The position numbers were made by a program, and so were the translations under genes. The notes beneath the pieces were generated by a model that saw only the letters and a list, made by a program, of their open reading frames with translations, had not been told where the DNA came from and did no database searches. 64,000 nt of DNA from Klebsiella indica (lineage in GTDB: Bacteria > Pseudomonadota > Gammaproteobacteria > Enterobacterales > Enterobacteriaceae), in contig NZ_VCHQ01000016.1 in NCBI RefSeq assembly GCF_005860775.1, forward strand, positions 62,001 to 126,000. Direction: 5' to 3'. The stretch's first letter is position 1, and each line of letters starts with the position of its first letter. This document shows positions 50,500-61,419 of this stretch, one piece after another.

Positions 50500-51681
50500 T
50501 TATGGGCGCGGTGTGTTAATAACGGCATGGAGCGTATCGGCATGCTGGTGCAAAACACGATATACATCGTTGTCTAACGCGCCATTTATAACATCAATCT
50601 CTATCAGCCGTAACGCCTGCTTATGGCTCATACCATGACGATAGGGGCGCTCTTCGGTAAGGGCGGTGAAAATATCAGCGATGGCGATAATCCGGTCCGC
50701 TTGTTGCAGATGATCCTTATTAAGATGAAGAGGATAACCGCTGCCATCCAGTTTTTCATGATGGTTAGCGGCCCAGTTGATGATCTCGCCGAGTTCGCTA
50801 AAAGCGCTAAGGATTTCGCCGGTCATATAGCTATGTTCACGAACCAGTAACCGCTCTTCGGCATTCAGTTCACCCTGTTTCTCCAGAATCGCCAGTGGAA
50901 TGTAGACTTTGCCGATATCATGTAAATAACCGGCGATTTCAATTTTTTTACACTCTACCGCGGGCAGGCCTATATAGTCCGCCAGCATGTGAGAGATTTT
51001 CCCCACCATCAGACTATGGCTGGCGGTAAAACTGCTGTAGGTATCAACCACGTTAGCGATCAATAAGCAAATATCTTTCAGCCCGTCGATATCGATATAA
51101 ACATCGTTGATGGGGCCAATAATTTCCAGCATCCGCTGGATATGTCCAGGATTAAGATGCAGCCAGAAATGCTCCTTTTGTGCGAGCTGGCATAAGATTT
51201 TACACAGTTCCGGGTCAATATCCTGGTGCAGCGAGCGAAATTTATCGATTATATCGGTTTTATATGTCGTTTCATTTTTACCGCCGGAAAGCAGGCGTTC
51301 GAAGACGTCAGCAAAATAAACGATATGTTGTTCCTGGCTGCCTTTGTGGGATGGGCTGAAATGGTGGTCGCGGATAATTGGCAGTATGGGGGACAGGGTG
51401 GTTAACCCGAGAAGCATTTCGGCTCCCCGTTGCTGATGCGGATCGTCGAGGTTATCAATGTCATTCAACGATGAGATAACTCTTTTATCGCCCAATACGC
51501 CGATATCGTGTAACAACGCGGCGCAAAAAATGACTTGCTGCTGCCGGTGTGAGAGTCCGGCAGCCAGCGCAAGCTCCAGGGCAATCAGCGCCGTTCTTTG
51601 CATGTGCAGGTGCAATTCAGGATTAATGATTTGGATGACGCGGCTGGTAAGCATCAATGCCGATTTTAAGGCGATACGCAT
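50500..51681 (-). CDS. HD-GYP domain protein, putative c-di-GMP phosphodiesterase
   Basis: The 393-residue protein has two HD-type domains. The first has CAALLHDIGVLG; the second has the full HD-GYP signature: GYLHDIGKVYIP, HHEKLDGSGYP and ADIFTALTEERPY. HD-GYP enzymes degrade cyclic di-GMP. There is no signal peptide or membrane segment. It shares strand with the cyclase downstream, so synthesis and breakdown may be co-located. GGAG precedes the ATG. Confidence 0.9.
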   Translation of the reverse strand: MRIALKSALMLTSRVIQIINPELHLHMQRTALIALELALAAGLSHRQQQVIFCAALLHDIGVLGDKRVISSLNDIDNLDDPHQQRGAEMLLGLTTLSPILPIIRDHHFSPSHKGSQEQHIVYFADVFERLLSGGKNETTYKTDIIDKFRSLHQDIDPELCKILCQLAQKEHFWLHLNPGHIQRMLEIIGPINDVYIDIDGLKDICLLIANVVDTYSSFTASHSLMVGKISHMLADYIGLPAVECKKIEIAGYLHDIGKVYIPLAILEKQGELNAEERLLVREHSYMTGEILSAFSELGEIINWAANHHEKLDGSGYPLHLNKDHLQQADRIIAIADIFTALTEERPYRHGMSHKQALRLIEIDVINGALDNDVYRVLHQHADTLHAVINTPRP

Positions 51682-51992
51682 TGTTTTTCTCCGTCGCGTT
51701 GCTCGTATCGTTTTACTTCATTTAGCGCGCGGCTAACTGAGGATGTCATGATTGCACGTTTTGCGTCTGTACGACAGGATACGCTGAATCGGAATTGTGC
51801 ATTTTTATGCATGCTCATTTTGGGTGCGCTGTTGCACTGAAATGGTGCCATCCGACAGTGGCGACACTCTTTCTGCTTGAAAATTAATCACTTTACTAAG
51901 TAAAGCCGAATAAAGTGACGAATAAATTCTGGCAAGGCCTTTGCATTACCGCTGCGCAGGTTCGATTAATATCTATTTCGGGATGAGTAAAT
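51682..51992. other. Divergent HD-GYP/asparaginase intergenic region
   Basis: This 311-bp region is AT-rich near the asparaginase gene, with TACTAAGTAAAGCCGAATAA-type sequence about 100 bp before the start. I could not identify a confident CRP or FNR site and see no gene. Confidence 0.5.
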
Positions 51993-53036
51993 ATGAATTT
52001 TAGAGCATTACTGGCAATTGGGTTACTGACGATGAGTGCTTTCGCGTTCAGTGAGACGCGTTTACCGCACATCGTGATCCTGGCGACCGGGGGAACCATT
52101 GCCGGTTCAGCGGCGAATAATACCCAGACTACGGGATATAAAGCCGGCGCGATTGGCGTACAGACGCTGATTAATGCCGTGCCTGAAATGAGCAAGGTGG
52201 CGCGCGTTGACGGTGAGCAAGTGGCGAATATCGGCAGTGAAAACATGACCAGCGATATTATTCTCAAGCTCTCAAAACGCGTCAACGAACTGCTGGCCCG
52301 CGACGATGTGGATGGGGTTGTGATTACTCATGGTACGGATACCCTTGATGAGACGCCTTATTTCCTCAACCTGACGGTAAAAAGCAATAAGCCGGTGGTT
52401 TTCACGGCGGCGATGCGTCCGGCGACGGCCATCAGCGCTGACGGCCCGATGAATTTGCTGGAAGCGGTAACCGTGGCGGCGGATCCGGCGGCAAAGGGGC
52501 GCGGCGTGATGGTGGTCCTTAATGACCGCATTGGCGCTGCGCGTTTTGTTACCAAAACCAATGCCACGACGCTGGATACCTTTAAGGCGCCGGAAGAGGG
52601 CTATCTTGGGGTGATCGTCGGTGGCAAACCGCAGTTTGAAACCCGTGTGGATAAAATTCACACTGTTCGCTCGGTCTTTGACGTGCGTAACCTTAACACG
52701 TTGCCGAAAGTGGTCATTATTTATGGCTATCAGGATGATCCGGAATATATGTATGACGCGGCGATTGCGCATCATGTTGATGGTATTGTTTATGCAGGGA
52801 CGGGCGCGGGATCGGTCTCTGTGCGCAGCGCGGCGGGGATCAAAAAAGCGGAAAAAGCCGGGATTGTGGTGGTGCGCGCTTCGCGTACCGGCAGCGGCGT
52901 AGTGCCGGTTGATGATAGCCAGCCGGGTCTGGTGGCTGATTCGCTCAACCCGGCCAAAGCGCGTATTTTGCTGATGACCGCGCTGACTGAGACTAAAAAT
53001 CCGCAGGTGATTCAGCAGTATTTCCACACTTACTGA
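51993..53036 (+). CDS. ansB: Periplasmic type II L-asparaginase
   Basis: It hydrolyses asparagine to aspartate and ammonia in the periplasm. The 347-residue protein has a signal peptide ([20 protein letters not shown]) and both catalytic threonine segments, [11 protein letters not shown] and [13 protein letters not shown]. It lacks the cysteine pair of E. coli AnsB and differs from it in many places, so it may be a paralogue rather than the true ansB orthologue. Confidence 0.88.
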   Translation: MNFRALLAIGLLTMSAFAFSETRLPHIVILATGGTIAGSAANNTQTTGYKAGAIGVQTLINAVPEMSKVARVDGEQVANIGSENMTSDIILKLSKRVNELLARDDVDGVVITHGTDTLDETPYFLNLTVKSNKPVVFTAAMRPATAISADGPMNLLEAVTVAADPAAKGRGVMVVLNDRIGAARFVTKTNATTLDTFKAPEEGYLGVIVGGKPQFETRVDKIHTVRSVFDVRNLNTLPKVVIIYGYQDDPEYMYDAAIAHHVDGIVYAGTGAGSVSVRSAAGIKKAEKAGIVVVRASRTGSGVVPVDDSQPGLVADSLNPAKARILLMTALTETKNPQVIQQYFHTY

Positions 53037-53136
53037 GAAACGCAGGCGATGGCGTCCGGGGATTATAGTCCGGCGCCAGTCAGTTAAACGGTGGTTTTGG
53101 CGAAAATGGCGTATTTTGCGTTTCCTCCCATTTGAT

Positions 53137-53430
53137 TCAGTGGCCTGTTCCGTTCACGATAAATACGCGGATATCCGTTATATCCACAGCGTGTGAACGG
53201 GCAGGGGGACGTTTCGCCCGTCCCCCTGCACCCCCGGCATTGCGCTGAAAACCTGCCGCTGCGCGGTCCGCTCCACTCCGGCTTCATCTGGCGGACCGGG
53301 CGGGACTCGACGTCCCTGTCTCGACCCGCCCTCTGGCCGCCGTCCTGGCGGCCAGTCCTGGATGCGCGCCTGCGTTCTCGCCAGGTTTCCTTGATGCGCC
53401 CAACCCCCCTGCGGTGAGCCCGAGTTAAAT
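53137..53430. repeat. Solo half-P element with L-end fragment
   Basis: It begins with TTCAGTGG..GTTCCGTTCAC, the right end of an L element. From GTGAACGGG at 53193 it continues with the left half of a P element to about 53424, including the GCAGGGGGACG hairpin and a GGGCGGG/CCCGCCC stem. No inverted partner half follows. It is noncoding and lies between convergent ansB and fecE. The rest of the 552-bp gap shows nothing recognisable. Confidence 0.85.
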
Positions 53431-53588
53431 AAGGGAACGTCTTAGCCGCTGTCGGTCGTAAAAACCGATTTTTGCCACTGCATCAGGCGTTCGCCAAAAC
53501 CACGCTAAAAAAGACATTTCCCCCTGGCAACGGGTCTGCTTAAAAATCCAGATAACGCATTTAACGGACCAGTATTACTTATACCGGC

Positions 53589-54356
53589 CTATTTCACTAC
53601 GCACATCGGGCGCTGCGACACCGGTTCCGGATGAATCTCCGCCTCCAGATGAAAAACCTCACGCAACATCTCCGGCGTAAGCACCGTCTCCGGCGAACCC
53701 TGAGCCTGAATGCGTCCTCCTTCCAGCACAATCAGATGATCACAATAGCGGCTGGCCTGGTTAAGATCGTGCAGTACGGTGACCACGGTTTTTCCCTGCA
53801 TTTGCAGCTCGCGCATCAGCTTCATCAATTCCACCTGATGATTGATATCCAGCCAGGTCGTCGGTTCGTCGAGCAACACCAGCGGCGTATCCTGCGCCAG
53901 CAGTAACGCCAGAAAAGCCCGCTGCCGCTGGCCGCCGGAAAGGGCGCTTAGCGGCTGCTCCGCCAGTGAAGCGACGCCGGTTCGCATCAGCGCGTCCTCG
54001 ACTCGCTGGCGATCCCGCGCCGACAGTCGCCCCCATAGCGGCAGCCACGGGCTGCGGCCATAGCCGACCAGTTCGCGGACGGTCACGCCTTCCGGTACAT
54101 GATGCTGTTGCGGCAGCAGCGCCAGTCGTCGCGCCAGTTGCCGCGTCGATATTCGGTTTAATGTCGTATTACCGAGCCAGATTTCACCCGCTGTCGGCGT
54201 CAAAAGACGAGAGAAGCACTTCAGTAAGGTGGATTTGCCACAGCCGTTTGGCCCCAGCAAGGCGGTGATTTTCCCGGCCGGTAGGGTCAGATTGAGATCG
54301 TTGATAATGCGCTTGCCGTTATAGCCAGCGGTCAGATTTTCCGTTCGCAGTTCCAT
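53589..54356 (-). CDS. fecE: Ferric citrate ABC transporter ATPase FecE
   Basis: FecE energises uptake of ferric citrate across the inner membrane. The 255-residue protein, equal to E. coli, has Walker A GPNGCGKST, the signature LSGGQRQR, Walker B LVLLDEPTTWLD and the end PEPVSQRPMC. It is the last gene of the fec operon, directly abutting fecD. Confidence 0.96.
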   Translation of the reverse strand: MELRTENLTAGYNGKRIINDLNLTLPAGKITALLGPNGCGKSTLLKCFSRLLTPTAGEIWLGNTTLNRISTRQLARRLALLPQQHHVPEGVTVRELVGYGRSPWLPLWGRLSARDRQRVEDALMRTGVASLAEQPLSALSGGQRQRAFLALLLAQDTPLVLLDEPTTWLDINHQVELMKLMRELQMQGKTVVTVLHDLNQASRYCDHLIVLEGGRIQAQGSPETVLTPEMLREVFHLEAEIHPEPVSQRPMCVVK

Positions 54357-55313
54357 TTAACGCATTCTCACAAGTAGCCAGATAAACCAGGGGGCGCCGA
54401 TAATCGCGGTTAACACGCCAGCCGGTAGTTCCATCGGCGGCTGGAGGGTTCGCGCTAACAGATCGGCAAACAGCAGCAACAGTCCACCGGCCAGGGCCGA
54501 AACCGGTAATACATAGCGATGACGACCGCCGAAGAGACGGCGAACAAGGTGCGGCACCACGAGGCTGATAAAAGCAACAGGGCCGCAGACCGCGACGCTC
54601 ACCGAAGCGAGAGCCACCGCCAGGGTTAAGCCGTAGCCGTTAAGCCAGCGCATATTAACGCCAAGCGTCCCGGCGCGGTCGCTGCCCAGTGCCGCCAGAT
54701 CCAGATCGCGGTGGAGAGCGAAACTCAGAGGGAGCAACACGGCCAGCAGCGGCAGGGCGACGATGACGAATGAACCGTCTCTGGCCCACAGGCTGCCGGT
54801 CAGCCACAGCAGCGCGTTATTGATATCCTGGGGGCGTGACAATAAAAGGTAATCGGTTATGCTGGCCCAGCAGGTTGATAACGCCACACCGGTCAACGCC
54901 AGGCGCATGGGACGGGAAAACCCTGCCAGGAGACTCAGCACGCCCATCGCCGTCATTCCGCCGATAAAGGCCAACAGCGGAAGCCACAGCAGGGATAACG
55001 CGGGCAAAAACCACAGAGCGCACACTGAGGCAAGGCTGGCGGCGTGATTAATGCCCAGAATATCCGGCGAGGCCAGCGGGTTACGCACGATTCCCTGTAC
55101 CAGTACCCCGGAAACCGCCAGCGCGGCGCCGATACACAGCGCCAGGACAACGCGCGGCAGGCGATATTGCATCAGCACATAATGAGAATCACTGCCGGGA
55201 TGCCAGCCATCAAGCAGCGCCTGCCACGGCAGCGGCACTGCGCCCATTCGCAGGGACAATACGGTTAACAGCGCCAGTATGAGCAGCAACAAAATAATGC
55301 GGCGGAGTCTCAT
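54357..55313 (-). CDS. fecD: Ferric citrate ABC transporter permease FecD
   Basis: FecD is one of the two FecCD-family inner-membrane permeases. From ATG 55313 it is 318 residues, equal to E. coli, with about nine to ten hydrophobic segments and family motifs GIVRNPLASPDILGINHAA and LPAGVLTAIIGAPWFIWLL. The start overlaps the fecC stop by 4 bp. The frame is open further upstream but only this start fits. Confidence 0.95.
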   Translation of the reverse strand: MRLRRIILLLLILALLTVLSLRMGAVPLPWQALLDGWHPGSDSHYVLMQYRLPRVVLALCIGAALAVSGVLVQGIVRNPLASPDILGINHAASLASVCALWFLPALSLLWLPLLAFIGGMTAMGVLSLLAGFSRPMRLALTGVALSTCWASITDYLLLSRPQDINNALLWLTGSLWARDGSFVIVALPLLAVLLPLSFALHRDLDLAALGSDRAGTLGVNMRWLNGYGLTLAVALASVSVAVCGPVAFISLVVPHLVRRLFGGRHRYVLPVSALAGGLLLLFADLLARTLQPPMELPAGVLTAIIGAPWFIWLLVRMR

Positions 55314-56308
55314 CCGCGCCTCCTTGCCAGCCAGACGAAACAGGGAGCGCCGACCAGCGCCAGTACCGCGCCGGCAGGAAGCTCGCCCGGCCAGGCCAGC
55401 GCCCTGGCGAGAATATCCGCCAGCAGCATGAACAGCGCGCCGAGTATGGCGCTCATAGGCAGAAGCACTCGATGATCGTGGCCCGCCCAAAGCCGCGCCA
55501 GATGCGGGATCAGCAGGCCAATAAACGCGACTGGGCCGGCCACGCTGACGCAGCTACCGGTCAGCAATAACGTTGCGGCGTTGATGAACAGACGCAGGCG
55601 GAACAAATTTACCCCCAGTGAATGGGCGGTGTTATCGCCGACATTGAGCAGATTAAGCGCGTTAGACAGCAGCAATACGCCGGGAATAATCAGCGCTGTA
55701 AAGGGAAAAAGCTGCCAGAATTCGGCCCAGCGTACGTGGGAAACGCCGCCCGCAAGCCAGGTGAGAATTCCGTACGCGTGATCTTCCGCCAGTAACAGGG
55801 TGATGCGGGTCAGCGCCATACAGAGTGCCGAAAGGGCAATACCGGCGAGGATCAGCCGATGACGATCCAGTTCCTGACGCCAGCCGCCGCCGGCGGTCAT
55901 CACCAGAAGCCAGCTTATTCCACCGCCGCAGGCGGCGATCAACGCCAGCGAATAACCTGCCAGCGGCGCCGGGCTGAAAGCGCTGGTCAGGGCCATCGCC
56001 AGCGCGGCGCCGCTATTAATACCCAGCAGCGAGGGCGATGCCAGCGGGTTATGCGTCAGGGTTTGCAGCAGCGAGCCTGATATCGCCAGGCTGGCGCCGA
56101 GCATCATCGCCACCAGGCTGCGGGGCAGACGCAGATTAAGCACTAACGCCTCCGCAAGGGGAGGCGTGTCAGGGGCGAGCAGCGCGTGAAGAGCGTTGAG
56201 CGGGGAGATGGGGATCGCCGCATAGCAGAACAGACTCAGCCAGAACAGGCCGGTTAGCGTCAGCAGCGGCAGCCCCCAGATAAAAAACGAACGATGGAAC
56301 GGTCTCAT
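55310..56308 (-). CDS. fecC: Ferric citrate ABC transporter permease FecC
   Basis: FecC pairs with FecD to form the ferric citrate channel. From ATG 56308 it has 332 residues, equal to E. coli, with motifs LTHNPLASPSLLGINSGAAL and LPAGAVLALVGAPCFVWL. The start overlaps the fecB stop by 4 bp, so fecBCDE are tightly coupled. Confidence 0.95.
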   Translation of the reverse strand: MRPFHRSFFIWGLPLLTLTGLFWLSLFCYAAIPISPLNALHALLAPDTPPLAEALVLNLRLPRSLVAMMLGASLAISGSLLQTLTHNPLASPSLLGINSGAALAMALTSAFSPAPLAGYSLALIAACGGGISWLLVMTAGGGWRQELDRHRLILAGIALSALCMALTRITLLLAEDHAYGILTWLAGGVSHVRWAEFWQLFPFTALIIPGVLLLSNALNLLNVGDNTAHSLGVNLFRLRLFINAATLLLTGSCVSVAGPVAFIGLLIPHLARLWAGHDHRVLLPMSAILGALFMLLADILARALAWPGELPAGAVLALVGAPCFVWLARRRG

Positions 56309-57207
56309 GGCGTGGTATCGACCGCCTGATGGTGGACAATTTTTACCATGTCGCTGGCGATACGTTCGGCGGCAAAGATACCGCGCATCCGCGCCCAGCT
56401 GTTGCTGTCGACGGCGACAACCTGCTGATTTTGCTGCGCCTGCAACATGGACCAGAGCGGATCTTGCTGCCATTTTTTAACGATGCTTTCAGCGCGGTAA
56501 TGCGCCACCAGCAGCCACTGGGGATTTATTGCCAGCAGTTGTTCGAGATTAATCGCCGTCATCGGCGTACCGTTGATGGGCTGTGGAACCTTTAGCCCGA
56601 GCGCCGTCAGTACGCTGCCGGTATAGGTTTGCGCCGAGTGAAGATTAAATTGCTGTTCGCGCGACGTGCCAAACAGCACGCTGGCTCCGGCCGGTAACTG
56701 ACGGGCAAACGCCGCCATTGTTTGCCGATGCTGTGCCAGACGCTGCTGCATCTGCGTATCTTTGCCGACGACTTTGCCGATAATGGCCGCTGATTGCAGA
56801 TTTTCTGCATAGGTTTCATTGCGCGATTTTAACAGCAGTACCGGAGCAATTTGCCGCAGGGCGGGGTAAATGCCCGTATGACGACTGCTATCGGCGATGA
56901 TCAGATCCGGGTGTAGCGCGCTGATTGCCTCCAGAGAGGGCTGAGCACGGGTGCCGACCGACTGCCAGGACTTCAGGCGCGCACGCACCTCCGGCAGAAT
57001 CCGCGAGGGGTCGTTATCATCAGCGACGCCAGCCGGGCTAACGTTGACCGCCGCCAGCGCGTCGACAAAAGAGAATTCAAGCACCACGATCCGTTGCGGC
57101 GTTTTATCAAGGGTAAAAGTACCGTGCTCATCCTGCACGGTAACGGCAAATACCGGGCCTGCCAGAAGCAACAGACTGAAAAGAAACCTGCGAGCAAGGG
57201 TAAACAT
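56305..57207 (-). CDS. fecB: Ferric citrate periplasmic-binding protein FecB
   Basis: FecB carries ferric citrate from FecA to FecCD. It has 300 residues, equal to E. coli, with a signal peptide (RRFLFSLLLLAGPVFA) and a mature start TVQDEHGTFTLDKTPQRIVV. Typical cluster segments such as DLIIADSSRHTGIYPAL and WLLVAHYRAESIVKKWQQD are present. It follows fecA by 56 bp. Confidence 0.95.
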   Translation of the reverse strand: MFTLARRFLFSLLLLAGPVFAVTVQDEHGTFTLDKTPQRIVVLEFSFVDALAAVNVSPAGVADDNDPSRILPEVRARLKSWQSVGTRAQPSLEAISALHPDLIIADSSRHTGIYPALRQIAPVLLLKSRNETYAENLQSAAIIGKVVGKDTQMQQRLAQHRQTMAAFARQLPAGASVLFGTSREQQFNLHSAQTYTGSVLTALGLKVPQPINGTPMTAINLEQLLAINPQWLLVAHYRAESIVKKWQQDPLWSMLQAQQNQQVVAVDSNSWARMRGIFAAERIASDMVKIVHHQAVDTTP

Positions 57208-57263
57208 AGTGAACTCCAGTGGGCGGACAGGGCGCTGACGCCGCTATCCGCCAAAAACAATCA

Positions 57264-59594
57264 TCAGAACTTCATTGAGCCTTGCAGATACAGCGTGCGC
57301 GGCTGACCGGCGTAAAGGCCTTTATTGTTATCGTCGTATGAGCGGATGTAATACTCATGATCGAAGATATTTTTTACCCCCAGGGCAAGGTTGAGCCTGG
57401 CCATCTGCGGACCGAAATCGTAGGCGACGCGCGCGCCCCATAGCATATAGCCGGGAATACGCCCGGTACTGCCGTCAGCGCTCTCGGCAACGGTATTGGC
57501 GTTATCCGCAAACTGACTGGACTGGAAGTCGCTGTTAAGGTTAAACGTCCAGTTGCCGGGCTTATAATCGACGCCAAAGGTGCCTTTATGCTTCGGCGAG
57601 AAGGGAACCTGATTGCCATAGGTGTCGCCTTTCTCACGGATCACCGCATTGACGTACGCGTAGCTGGCGTAAACCGAAAGGTTATCCAGCGCGGGCGACA
57701 GCTCACCAAGATCGTAACGGGTTTGCGCCTCCAGGCCGCTATGGCGGGTTTTACCGCGGGCGGTAACCGTGTCATTGATCTGATTGGAGTCGTACTGATT
57801 GTTGAAGTTAATCAGGAACAGCCCCATTTCAGCGCTCAGCGCGCCGTCGTCGTAGCGGGTGCCGACCTCCCATGTGCGTGCTTTTTCCGGTTCCACATTG
57901 CCGCTTTGCACAGCCTTGCCAATTTGGCTGTACTGTACGGTGCCGAATGATCCTTCTGTGTTGGCATATAAATTCCAGCTGTCGGTGAGGTGATAAAGCA
58001 CATTTAGAGCAGGAAGCGGCGCATTGTAGCTGACCTGCTCATGTGTGCCTTTCAGGTTGTTGTTCTGGTAAGACTCGATGTGCTCGAAGCGCATACCCGG
58101 CGTAATCGTCCAGTTGCCGATATCAATACGATCATCAATATACCAGGCGTGGGCCTCGGTGCCGGAACGGGTATCGCGATCGTACGGGCTGGCGGTGTCG
58201 GGCAGCACGCCGCTGGCGGTCGCGGTGTAATAACGCATCTCGTGGGTCGATTCGTTCACATAGCGGTAGCCAACGCCGATTTCATGAGCGGAGGGGCCGA
58301 TCATAAAGCTCTGGCTATAGCGCGGTTCGATGCCGCGGACCCAATATTCGCGCGGCGAAAGGGTAATGTGCGAACCCTGTTGCAGGTAACCGCTACGCAG
58401 GGTATGGGTATAGAACCCCAGGATGTTAAATTTATGCTGGGCATCGGGCTGATATTGATAGCCGAGACTGGCAAGCTGGCGGCGCCCCCAGAAGCGATCG
58501 TAAGGCCGCGTGGACTGCCAGCGATCGGCATTGTAGTCGGCGCGGGAGAGACCGCCTGGCATATCGGCTTCGCCATCGTAGTATTGCAGCAGGCTGTTAA
58601 AGGTATGCACCTGATTGGGCGCATATTTGCTTTTCAGCATCACATCGTCAATACGCGTCGCGCTGTGTTCGCGCCAGTCGCTGCCACGGGTGCCTGAGTA
58701 GAGCAGGGCGGAGCCGAAGCCGTTATCCGCCGTGCCGCCAATCAGCAGGTTATGGGTTTCTTTCGGATTGTTTTGCGACGAGGTGGGGCTGAGTTGCCCC
58801 TCGACGCCGCCCGCAATACCAAAATCCTGCGGAATGGCGCGGGTAACAAAGTTCACCACGCCGCCGACGCTTTGCGGCCCGTAGCGCACCGCGCCGCCGC
58901 CGCGAACCACATCAATGGCATCCATATTGCCGAGGGACACCGGCGCCAGCGAAAGCTGCGGCTGGCCGTAGGGAGCAAAGGGAACCGGGATGCCGTCCAT
59001 TAGCACCGTGGAGCGGCTGGCAAGGCGCGGGTTGAGTCCGCGAATACCGAAGTTCATGGCCAGATCGTGACTGCCGGTACCGTTATTTTCCGGGGCGTTA
59101 ACGCCGGGAATGCGGTTCAGGACATCGCGCATGGTTGTCGCGCCGGTTTTGGCGAAATCATCCCGACGAATAACATCGCGGGCGCCGGCGTGTTCAAAAA
59201 CATCATTTTCACGCGCGTCGCCGAGCCAGTCACCCACCACGGTTAAGGTGGATTCTGCGCTGACAGGCGAGGGCTCAAGGGTCCAGACATTATTGCCCAA
59301 AGACTTGAGCTGCAGTCCGCTGCCGTTGAGCAGCGTGCGTAAGCCCTCTTCGGTTTCATAGCTGCCATGCAGGCCAGCGCTATGTTTGCCGCGTGTCAGA
59401 CCGGCGTCGGCAGAGAGGGTAATACCGCTGCGAGCGGCATATTGGTTGAGTACGTTGTCTAAATCTCCGGCTGCAATATCAAACTGCGTGGCGGCAAAGG
59501 CCGACGCGGCAGTCAGCCCCACTAACGGCAGCAGGCTTAAACGGATTGCCATCACCAGAGGCATCGGTTTGCGTAAAACGCGTAAAGGTGTCAT
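57264..59594 (-). CDS. fecA: Ferric citrate TonB-dependent receptor FecA
   Basis: FecA is the outer-membrane receptor and the surface sensor of the Fec signalling system. From ATG 59594 behind GGAG it has 776 residues (E. coli 774): a signal peptide, the N-terminal signalling domain that contacts FecR ([20 protein letters not shown]), TonB box DALTV-type STLTVVGDW, plug and 22-strand barrel ending [10 protein letters not shown]. The frame is open eleven codons upstream. A 98-bp gap to fecR should contain the FecI-dependent promoter. Confidence 0.96.
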   Translation of the reverse strand: MTPLRVLRKPMPLVMAIRLSLLPLVGLTAASAFAATQFDIAAGDLDNVLNQYAARSGITLSADAGLTRGKHSAGLHGSYETEEGLRTLLNGSGLQLKSLGNNVWTLEPSPVSAESTLTVVGDWLGDARENDVFEHAGARDVIRRDDFAKTGATTMRDVLNRIPGVNAPENNGTGSHDLAMNFGIRGLNPRLASRSTVLMDGIPVPFAPYGQPQLSLAPVSLGNMDAIDVVRGGGAVRYGPQSVGGVVNFVTRAIPQDFGIAGGVEGQLSPTSSQNNPKETHNLLIGGTADNGFGSALLYSGTRGSDWREHSATRIDDVMLKSKYAPNQVHTFNSLLQYYDGEADMPGGLSRADYNADRWQSTRPYDRFWGRRQLASLGYQYQPDAQHKFNILGFYTHTLRSGYLQQGSHITLSPREYWVRGIEPRYSQSFMIGPSAHEIGVGYRYVNESTHEMRYYTATASGVLPDTASPYDRDTRSGTEAHAWYIDDRIDIGNWTITPGMRFEHIESYQNNNLKGTHEQVSYNAPLPALNVLYHLTDSWNLYANTEGSFGTVQYSQIGKAVQSGNVEPEKARTWEVGTRYDDGALSAEMGLFLINFNNQYDSNQINDTVTARGKTRHSGLEAQTRYDLGELSPALDNLSVYASYAYVNAVIREKGDTYGNQVPFSPKHKGTFGVDYKPGNWTFNLNSDFQSSQFADNANTVAESADGSTGRIPGYMLWGARVAYDFGPQMARLNLALGVKNIFDHEYYIRSYDDNNKGLYAGQPRTLYLQGSMKF

Positions 59595-59692
59595 GACTTC
59601 TCCATGATCGTTTTTGGTTGTCTTCAATGAATAAGTCGAACGAGTGAGGGAAAAAGGACAACAGCGAATGAGAATTTTTTGTGTTTTTTTTA

Positions 59693-60640
59693 TCAGGCAG
59701 GCGTAAGCGTGACCCAGTAGCGGGTGATAAAGTGCAATTTTATCGGCATTGTTTGCGCGATAACCTTAAGAATTGCGTCGGGATCACTCAACGGGAAGGT
59801 ACCGCTCAGGCGCAATCCGGCTACGGCGGGATCGCAACGCAGTACGCCGTAGCGGTAGCGGGAGACGGTGGCGATAACGTCGCTCAGCGGCGTATCACGA
59901 AAGGTCAGAATGCCCTGGATCCAGCTCCCTTCACCGTCCTTAAGCTTTGTCAGGGGGGCAAAGCGATCGCGGGTAAACCACAGGCTTTCACCGGCATTGA
60001 CGCGTTGGGTGCGGCCAGAAGGTAACATCGCTTCAACGGCATGTTGCAGCACCATCAGTTGGGTTGCGTCGACAAACTGGCGCACCGTAAATTCGGTGCC
60101 GAGCGCCGTCAGTATCCCTTCACGTGTCTGTACCCGAAATGGCCGTCGCTGGCTATCGCTGGCGGTTTTGATAGCGATTTCGCCATAGCGCAGGTGGACC
60201 AGACGCTGGTGAGCGTCAAACCGGACATCCGCCGCGCTTTCGCTATTCAGCGTAAGCAGCGTTCCGTCGGCGAGCCGCTGCTGGTGAGGCAGACCTTTCG
60301 CCGTACGGTAATCGGCGCGTAGCCCTTCCGCCAGTTCAGAATCCCATAGCCGCCATCCGCCACCGGCGGCCAGTAACAGTAGCAACCCTTTCAGCACATG
60401 GCGGCGGGCGAGGCGGCTATCGTGAAGCGCCCGGCTGGCCAGGCCACCCGGCAATTGTCCCATTTGCTGACGCAGGTTTTCCACCTGTTGCCAGGCCCAC
60501 TGATGATCGTTGTTTTGCTCATACCACTGCTGCCAGCGCGCTTCCTGCTGCGGACTCACGCAACCATCGCTCAGGACGGCGTACCAGTGAGAAGCGGAGC
60601 GTAATGCCTGGCGGCGGGAATCGGTCAGCGTCCGGTTCAC
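59693..60640 (-). CDS. fecR: Ferric citrate signalling transmembrane protein FecR
   Basis: FecR relays the FecA signal across the inner membrane and activates FecI. The 315-residue protein (E. coli 317) has an N-terminal cytoplasmic domain with conserved tryptophans ([18 protein letters not shown]), a single membrane segment ([15 protein letters not shown]) and a periplasmic domain with [10 protein letters not shown] and [10 protein letters not shown]. It starts at GTG, overlapping the fecI stop by 4 bp. Confidence 0.95.
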   Translation of the reverse strand: MNRTLTDSRRQALRSASHWYAVLSDGCVSPQQEARWQQWYEQNNDHQWAWQQVENLRQQMGQLPGGLASRALHDSRLARRHVLKGLLLLLAAGGGWRLWDSELAEGLRADYRTAKGLPHQQRLADGTLLTLNSESAADVRFDAHQRLVHLRYGEIAIKTASDSQRRPFRVQTREGILTALGTEFTVRQFVDATQLMVLQHAVEAMLPSGRTQRVNAGESLWFTRDRFAPLTKLKDGEGSWIQGILTFRDTPLSDVIATVSRYRYGVLRCDPAVAGLRLSGTFPLSDPDAILKVIAQTMPIKLHFITRYWVTLTPA

Positions 60641-61158
60641 AGGCCATTCTCCAGACGAAACAGCAGACAGTGTTCGGTGGCTTTAGCCATATATTTTTTA
60701 ACCGAACTGACGGAGACCGACAGGCGTCTGGCTATTTCAGCGTAAGTCAGCCCTTCAAGCTGCGAGAGCAAAAAGGCTTCCCGCGCTTTGGCGTTCAGCC
60801 CGTCCAGCATGGCGTCAATCTGCTGTAAAAGCTCAAGCTGGCTTTGCCGCAGTTCAGGCGACGGGGCCAGCGCCTCCGGTAACTCAGAGAGCATCTCCAG
60901 CCATGCGCGCTCCAGCGCATGGCGGCGGTACAGGTCGATCATCACCCGTTTTGCGATGGTGCAAAGGAAGGACTTTGGATCGCGAATCGTGGTCAGCGAG
61001 TCGCTCCCCATGATCCGCACAAAGGTATCCTGCGCCACATCATCGGCGTCAAACGCGGATTGTAGCTTATGGGTAAGCCAGTTTTTCAGCCAACTGTGAT
61101 TGTCGCTATACAGCGAAGCAAGCGTTAGCGGTGACGTCGTGGCGGAAGGCTGGGACAT
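60637..61158 (-). CDS. fecI: ECF sigma factor FecI
   Basis: FecI directs RNA polymerase to the fecA promoter when ferric citrate binds FecA. The 173-residue protein equals E. coli in length, with sigma region 2 ([17 protein letters not shown]) and region 4 ([20 protein letters not shown]). A Fur box upstream gives iron repression. Confidence 0.96.
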   Translation of the reverse strand: MSQPSATTSPLTLASLYSDNHSWLKNWLTHKLQSAFDADDVAQDTFVRIMGSDSLTTIRDPKSFLCTIAKRVMIDLYRRHALERAWLEMLSELPEALAPSPELRQSQLELLQQIDAMLDGLNAKAREAFLLSQLEGLTYAEIARRLSVSVSSVKKYMAKATEHCLLFRLENGL

Positions 61159-61198
61159 GGCCGGGTTCAGAACAATTCATCAATAGGTGTATGTTAAT

Positions 61199-61215
61199 AT
61201 GAGAATGTTTCTCAT
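61199..61215 (-). promoter_or_regulatory. Fur box upstream of fecIR
   Basis: A 17-bp site ATGAGAA-N3-TTCTCAT (minus-strand spacer ACA) is a perfect 7-bp inverted repeat matching the Fur operator. It lies 41 bp upstream of the fecI start. Confidence 0.82.
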
Positions 61216-61419
61216 TTCAATTAAAACAGGCGCGCACTTAACACGATGTAGCGCGCTCTGTATGCTAAGTAATTGTTAAATATTGAATAGATTTTTGGTC
61301 AATACGCGACATTATATGCCTGTGTGGCGCCATACCAATAAAATTTATTCACGGCATTCCCCCGGTAATCATAATGTTGTATTTATAATGCATCTTATAA
61401 AATCAGAAAGGGGATGCTG

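Noticed and set aside
59595-59692. FecI-dependent promoter between fecR and fecA
   Set aside because: It must be there by analogy with E. coli, but I could not point to a -35/-10 pair with enough confidence to list it.
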